From the NCBI GenBank assembly GCA_015067255.1, contig SVMS01000005.1, forward strand, positions 1 to 64,000: DNA of 64,000 nt, in the 5' to 3' direction. This stretch comes from Oscillospiraceae bacterium (GTDB lineage: Bacteria > Bacillota > Clostridia > Oscillospirales > SIG519). Below the pieces are notes generated by a model that worked only from the letters and a program-made list of their open reading frames with translations, searched no databases and was not told the origin of the DNA. The position numbers were made by a program, and so were the translations under genes. This document shows positions 60,333 through 64,000 of the stretch, in pieces (positions within the stretch are counted from its first letter, which is position 1; every line of letters begins with the position of its first letter).

Positions 60333-60719
60333 TTATCGCTTTGAGTAAAAAGCATTTTTTATATGGTTAATATATGTAACGTTGTTTTCGTTATCCGTAA
60401 TAACTTCAATAACATCAAAGCTTATATGCGGAGTAGGTTTAATCTTTTTTAAATAAATACAAGCTGTATTGGTGATTTTTCTTTGTTTTTCATTGTTAAC
60501 TGCACATCTTGGGGCTAATTTAGTGCTTTGATTTCTCGTTTTAACCTCAATAAAATGAAAAACATTTTCTTTTTTTGCTATTATATCAATTTCTCCGAAA
60601 TTTGTACGAAAATTTCTTTCGATAATTTCAAATCCATTTTTCTTTAAAAAGGCTTGAGCACGGTTTTCTCCAAAATCCCCAAGCTTCTTTTTAAGAGTTT
60701 TCTTAGAAAAAAGAAACAT
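60333..60719 (-). CDS. YraN-family (UPF0102) nuclease-like protein
   Basis: 128 residues from ATG at 60719, with GAGG 9 bases upstream; the longer ORF runs back into rnhB. LGDFGENRAQAFLKKNGFEIIERNFRTNFGEIDIIAKKENVFHFIEVKTRN contains the Holliday-junction-resolvase-like motif with Glu, GEIDIIA and the EVKTR core. Nuclease function is suggested by fold. It lies directly after rnhB, a frequent neighbour. Confidence 0.92.
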   Translation of the reverse strand: MFLFSKKTLKKKLGDFGENRAQAFLKKNGFEIIERNFRTNFGEIDIIAKKENVFHFIEVKTRNQSTKLAPRCAVNNEKQRKITNTACIYLKKIKPTPHISFDVIEVITDNENNVTYINHIKNAFYSKR

Positions 60720-60723
60720 AAAA

Positions 60724-61353
60724 TCAATCCTCGCTAAAAAGAATTTTTTTGAGAAATGATTGTCTGTAAATTTCTTTTGGAGCACCGAATTTTCTAACAG
60801 CTTCAATATGCTCTTTGGTAGGGTAGCCCTTATGCTTCTTTATATTGTATTGGGGATAAAGCCTGTCTACCTCAAGCATATATCTATCTCTGGTAACTTT
60901 TGCAAGAATTGAAGCCGCAGCAATATTGGCACTTTTAGCATCTCCCTTTACGATGCATTTAGTAGGAATATCAATTCCCTTTATTCTGTTGCCGTCAATA
61001 AATGCAAGCTGAGGAGTAGGTGAGAGCATATCAACTGCTCTTCTCATAGCTAAAAAAGTAGCGTTTAAAATATTAAGCTCATCAATTTCCTCGTTGGTAG
61101 CAAATGCAATTCCATAAGAAATAGCTTGAGTACATATAATATCAAAAAGCTTTTCTCTTTTGGCTTCGGATAACTTTTTGGAATCGTTAAGCCCTTCGAT
61201 TTCAAGTCCATAAGGTAAAATGACAGCTGCCGCACACACAGGACCGCAAAGAGGACCTCTGCCGGCTTCATCAACACCGCAAACAATCTCAAAACCGTTA
61301 CTTTTTTCTTCCTTTTCATATATCCAAAGGTCCGGAGTGCTGTTTTTATCCAA
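60724..61353 (-). CDS. rnhB: Ribonuclease HII
   Basis: 209 residues from TTG, with GAAAGGAA upstream. [23 protein letters not shown] near 24-46 carries the DEAGRG catalytic motif, then [13 protein letters not shown] and [24 protein letters not shown]. It removes RNA from RNA-DNA hybrids and single ribonucleotides. The gene order rnhB-yraN is common. It starts 20 bases after the ACT-domain gene. Confidence 0.96.
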   Translation of the reverse strand: MDKNSTPDLWIYEKEEKSNGFEIVCGVDEAGRGPLCGPVCAAAVILPYGLEIEGLNDSKKLSEAKREKLFDIICTQAISYGIAFATNEEIDELNILNATFLAMRRAVDMLSPTPQLAFIDGNRIKGIDIPTKCIVKGDAKSANIAAASILAKVTRDRYMLEVDRLYPQYNIKKHKGYPTKEHIEAVRKFGAPKEIYRQSFLKKILFSED

Positions 61354-61373
61354 AGCGGTTATTTCCTTTCTGA

Positions 61374-61805
61374 TTAGAGAGTGTAAACGTCGTTTGCGTT
61401 TAAAAGAGGAATGTTTGCAGCAGATAATGCAGCAATAGCCTTTTCGTTATCTTCAACTCTTATAATAACATAAGCTTGATTATTAGTAGAACCGATAAAT
61501 GCATACATATATTCAATGGCAATATCCTCACGATTGAGAATTTCCAAAGGTAATGCAAGGCCTCCGGGATTGTCAGAAATACTTATTGCTAAAACATCGG
61601 TATATGAAACGGTAAGTCCTTCGTTTTTAAGGACTTCAACAGCAAGAGTAGGTTTGTCAACAATAACTCTTAAAATACCAAATTTTGTAGTGTCAGAAAT
61701 AGAAAGAGCTCTTAAATTGACGTCATTGTCAGCAAGTAATCTGGTTATTTCCGCAAGTCTTCCGGGTTTATTTTCTACAAAAATTGAAATTTGCTGTATT
61801 TTCAT
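61374..61805 (-). CDS. ACT-domain pair protein
   Basis: 143 residues made of two ACT domains, the first at about 3-65 ([33 protein letters not shown]) and the second at about 70-140 ([32 protein letters not shown]). ACT pairs bind amino acids. It follows iorA-iorB by 23 bases, so it probably senses an aromatic amino acid and tunes aromatic acid metabolism. In related operons this protein often goes with phenylacetate-CoA ligase, which is absent here. Confidence 0.9.
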   Translation of the reverse strand: MKIQQISIFVENKPGRLAEITRLLADNDVNLRALSISDTTKFGILRVIVDKPTLAVEVLKNEGLTVSYTDVLAISISDNPGGLALPLEILNREDIAIEYMYAFIGSTNNQAYVIIRVEDNEKAIAALSAANIPLLNANDVYTL

Positions 61806-61828
61806 AATAAATTATCTCCTATTTTAGT

Positions 61829-62401
61829 TTATAAATTATATCCAAGTTCAAAGGCTTTAATATTCATTTCTAAAAACTTTTCTTTAACATTTTTCTTTAA
61901 AGAATCTAACCATACTTCTTTTTTAATTTCTGAATTGCGTGCTAATGCACCGATGAGAACAACATTTACTGCTTTTGAAGAACCGGCTTTATTTGCTAAA
62001 TCCAAAGCGTTAAAGGCTTCGATGTTAATGTTTGCTGCCTTTATTTTTTCAATAATTTGCTCAGGATATTCCATAGCACCGGTAATTACAGGCATAGGGT
62101 CAATTCTCTGGGTGTTTACAAGCATTTTTCCACTGAGCTTTAAATAGCTTACATATCTTAAAGCCTCAAGCATTTCAAAGCAAAGAATAAGGTCAGCTTC
62201 TCCTTTTTCAACGGTAGGGGAGAATACCTTTTCTCCGTATTTTACATACGTTACAACAGAACCGCCTCTCTGGCTCATTCCGTGAACCTCTGAAACCTTT
62301 ACATCATAGCCCTCGGACATAAGAGCTGTTCCTATAATTCTGCTTGCAAGCAAAGTGCCCTGACCGCCTACGCCTACTATCATTATACTTTTAGTATTCA
62401 T
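61829..62401 (-). CDS. iorB: Indolepyruvate:ferredoxin oxidoreductase, beta subunit
   Basis: 190 residues. SIMIVGVGGQGTLLASRIIGTALM near 5-28 and VHGMSQRGGSVVTYVKYG near 39-56 are the gamma/beta-domain motifs of 2-oxoacid:ferredoxin oxidoreductases. It pairs with the alpha subunit encoded 26 bases upstream. Together they oxidise indolepyruvate and related aryl pyruvates to aryl-acetyl-CoA and reduce ferredoxin, the last step of aromatic amino acid fermentation. Confidence 0.94.
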   Translation of the reverse strand: MNTKSIMIVGVGGQGTLLASRIIGTALMSEGYDVKVSEVHGMSQRGGSVVTYVKYGEKVFSPTVEKGEADLILCFEMLEALRYVSYLKLSGKMLVNTQRIDPMPVITGAMEYPEQIIEKIKAANINIEAFNALDLANKAGSSKAVNVVLIGALARNSEIKKEVWLDSLKKNVKEKFLEMNIKAFELGYNL

Positions 62402-62426
62402 AACTATATACTCCTTCTAAAATCCG

Positions 62427-64000
62427 TTATTCAATGGCGCCGAATTTGCAAACGTTTTTACAAAGTCCACAGCCTGTACAAAGTGTAGAGTCGATAACAA
62501 TACCGTTGTCGCTGTTTTTTATTGCAGGACAGCCGATTTTAAGACACATTTTACATTTTTTGCACTTTTCAGCATTGATTTTAACTGCCGGAGCAGGTTT
62601 AACACTCTTAAGTAATGCGCAGGGACGTCTTGTAATAATAACAGAAGGCTCGTCAGCAGCAAGCTCTGCCTTAACTGTTTTTTCACAAGCATCAAGGTCA
62701 AAGGGGTCAACAACACAAACTCTTTTTATGCCGATAGCCTTACAAAGAGCTTCAAGATTAACTGCATTTGCAGGTTCACCCTTAATTGTAAAGCCTGTTG
62801 TGGGGTTTTGCTGATGTCCTGTCATACCTGTAATGCTGTTATCAAGAATAATAACAGTTGTATTTGAAGCATTATAAGCAATATCAATAAGTCCTGTAAT
62901 TCCGGAATGAATAAATGTGGAATCACCTATAACTGCAACACTATTCTTTTCGCTTGCTTCACCGACAGCTTTATTAAAGCCGTGAAGTCCTGAAATAGAA
63001 GCTCCCATACAAATTGTACTATCCATAGCTCCTAAGGGGAGTTGTGCTGCTAATGTGTAGCAGCCGATATCACCGCTTACGTGAAGCTTAAGCTTTGATA
63101 AAACATAGAAAATACCTCTGTGAGGACAGCCGGGACAAAGCACAGGAGGACGAACGGGAACAGTCTCGTCTAAGCAGATAAACTCAGTCTTTTCACCTAA
63201 AATCTTTTCTTTTATTATAGTTGCTGTATATTCGCCTTCCAAAGAAAACAGTTCTTTTCCAATTGTGTTAAGGCCCATAGATTTACACGCTGTTTCTATA
63301 ACAGGGTCTAATTCTTCGATGATGTAAAGCTTATCAAAATCTTTTGCAAAATCTCTTATAAGCTTTTCGGGAAGGGGATTGATAAGACCTAATTTCAAAT
63401 AGGTAGCTTTATCACCAAGAGCTTCACGAGCGTATTGGTAAGCAATACCTGAGGTGATAACACCTATTTTTCCGCCTTTGATAATTTTATTTAATTCTGA
63501 TGTATCCCCATAAAGTGAAAGCTCTTTTGTTCTGTTTTCAACAAAAGTGTGTCTCGGTCTTGCATTTCCGGGCATCATAACATATTTTTGCGGATTTTTT
63601 ACATATTCTTTAAGTCCGACCTCATTTCGCTCAGAAAGCTTAACGATAGACTGTGAGTGAGAAACTCTTGTTGAAAGTCTTAAAATAACAGGAGTATCAA
63701 ACTTTTCGGAAATTTCAAAAGCTTTTTTTGTAAATTCAAGACATTCAGCAGAGTCGGAAGGCTCAAGCATAGGTACCTTTGAAGAAATAGCATAATGACG
63801 GGAATCCTGCTCATTCTGAGAGGAATGCATTCCGCTGTCATCTGCAACAGCAATTACAAAACCGCCGTTTACACCTGTATAAGAAGCGGTAAAAAGCAAA
63901 TCTGCTGCAACATTGAGTCCAACGTGCTTCATAGCAGTAAAGCTTCTTGCGCCTGCCATACAAGCACCAAAAGCAGCTTCTGCCGCTACCTTTTCATTGG
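62427..64000 (-). CDS. iorA: Indolepyruvate:ferredoxin oxidoreductase, alpha subunit, 5' end cut by window
   Basis: At least 524 codons; the frame stays open to the window edge (NEKVAAEAAFGACMAGARS), so the true start is outside. The thiamine-binding region has GDIGCYTLAAQLPLGAMDSTICMGAS and AVIGDSTFIHSGITGLIDIAYNASNTTVIILDN. The C-terminus carries two [4Fe-4S] motifs, CKKCKMCLKIGCP and CTGCGLCKNVC, which pass electrons to ferredoxin. It is the first visible gene of the operon iorA-iorB-ACT-rnhB-yraN-M19-thrC-mrnC. Confidence 0.95.
   Translation of the reverse strand, partial: NEKVAAEAAFGACMAGARSFTAMKHVGLNVAADLLFTASYTGVNGGFVIAVADDSGMHSSQNEQDSRHYAISSKVPMLEPSDSAECLEFTKKAFEISEKFDTPVILRLSTRVSHSQSIVKLSERNEVGLKEYVKNPQKYVMMPGNARPRHTFVENRTKELSLYGDTSELNKIIKGGKIGVITSGIAYQYAREALGDKATYLKLGLINPLPEKLIRDFAKDFDKLYIIEELDPVIETACKSMGLNTIGKELFSLEGEYTATIIKEKILGEKTEFICLDETVPVRPPVLCPGCPHRGIFYVLSKLKLHVSGDIGCYTLAAQLPLGAMDSTICMGASISGLHGFNKAVGEASEKNSVAVIGDSTFIHSGITGLIDIAYNASNTTVIILDNSITGMTGHQQNPTTGFTIKGEPANAVNLEALCKAIGIKRVCVVDPFDLDACEKTVKAELAADEPSVIITRRPCALLKSVKPAPAVKINAEKCKKCKMCLKIGCPAIKNSDNGIVIDSTLCTGCGLCKNVCKFGAIE

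Overview
The window is 64 kb of AT-rich bacterial chromosome with densely packed housekeeping genes. It reads as an uncultured anaerobic Clostridia-type Firmicute. The signs are: strong AAGGAGG-like ribosome sites with many TTG/GTG starts; a class A RNase P RNA; a glmS ribozyme; DnaX–YbaB–RecR downstream of a small SRP RNA; MecA, MutS2 and mini-RNase III; a SpoVM-like 22-residue peptide, suggesting an endospore former; and an indolepyruvate:ferredoxin oxidoreductase typical of amino-acid-using anaerobes. I see no prophage, insertion sequence or CRISPR array.

Layout. 1–6.3 kb: a partial zinc sugar-alcohol dehydrogenase with its DeoR regulator, divergent from polA, then a BlaI/BlaR1-like pair. 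6.3–12.5 kb (minus strand): DUF2232–rplI–dnaB–tilS–ftsH. 12.5–17.3 kb: small proteins, a tocopherol-cyclase-like protein, and a LacI regulator divergent from a DegT aminotransferase and a truncated xylose-isomerase-like gene that ends against tRNA-Thr. 17.3–19.5 kb (minus): aroF–tyrA behind a Tyr-rich leader peptide and attenuator. 19.5–21.8 kb: glmS ribozyme and glmS. 21.8–26.7 kb (minus): mutS2–phoH–ybeY–era. 26.7–29.2 kb: a PocR/AraC regulator divergent from a sugar kinase. 29.2–37.2 kb (plus): rnpB, a PII-like protein with a CPA2 antiporter, an LPG-synthase-like membrane protein, a WYL regulator, ruvAB, glmM and yebC. 37.2–41.6 kb (minus): a sugar acyltransferase, MecA, a HEPN-like/CBS fusion, a DEAD-box helicase, DUF1653 and YaiI. 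41.7–46.2 kb: YfhO, a MATE exporter, a structured hairpin array and tRNA-Leu. 46.4–49.9 kb: a Na/Pi transporter, a DUF1624 protein, two tiny proteins (one SpoVM-like) and an amidase-like protein. 49.9–57.4 kb (plus): SRP RNA, dnaX–ybaB–recR, recD2, an acyl-CoA synthetase and a purine nucleoside phosphorylase. 57.4–64 kb (minus): one long operon from iorA down through iorB, ACT, rnhB, yraN, an M19 dipeptidase and thrC to mrnC.

Genes that work together. aroF and tyrA feed tyrosine synthesis, and their leader carries five Tyr codons, so control by tyrosyl-tRNA supply is the natural reading. glmS and glmM, about 14 kb apart, make glucosamine-6-P and convert it to glucosamine-1-P for peptidoglycan. 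polA, ruvAB, recR, recD2, dnaX and dnaB cover replication and recombination. rnpB, rnhB, mrnC, ybeY, era and the DEAD-box helicase cover RNA processing.

The most noteworthy items are the Tyr leader/attenuator, the tiny-protein pair with SpoVM, the compensatory hairpin array next to tRNA-Leu, the truncated isomerase abutting tRNA-Thr, the HEPN-like/CBS fusion, three 11-bp-phased direct repeats near 13.75 kb, and the tandem dyad operator in front of the BlaI-like gene.
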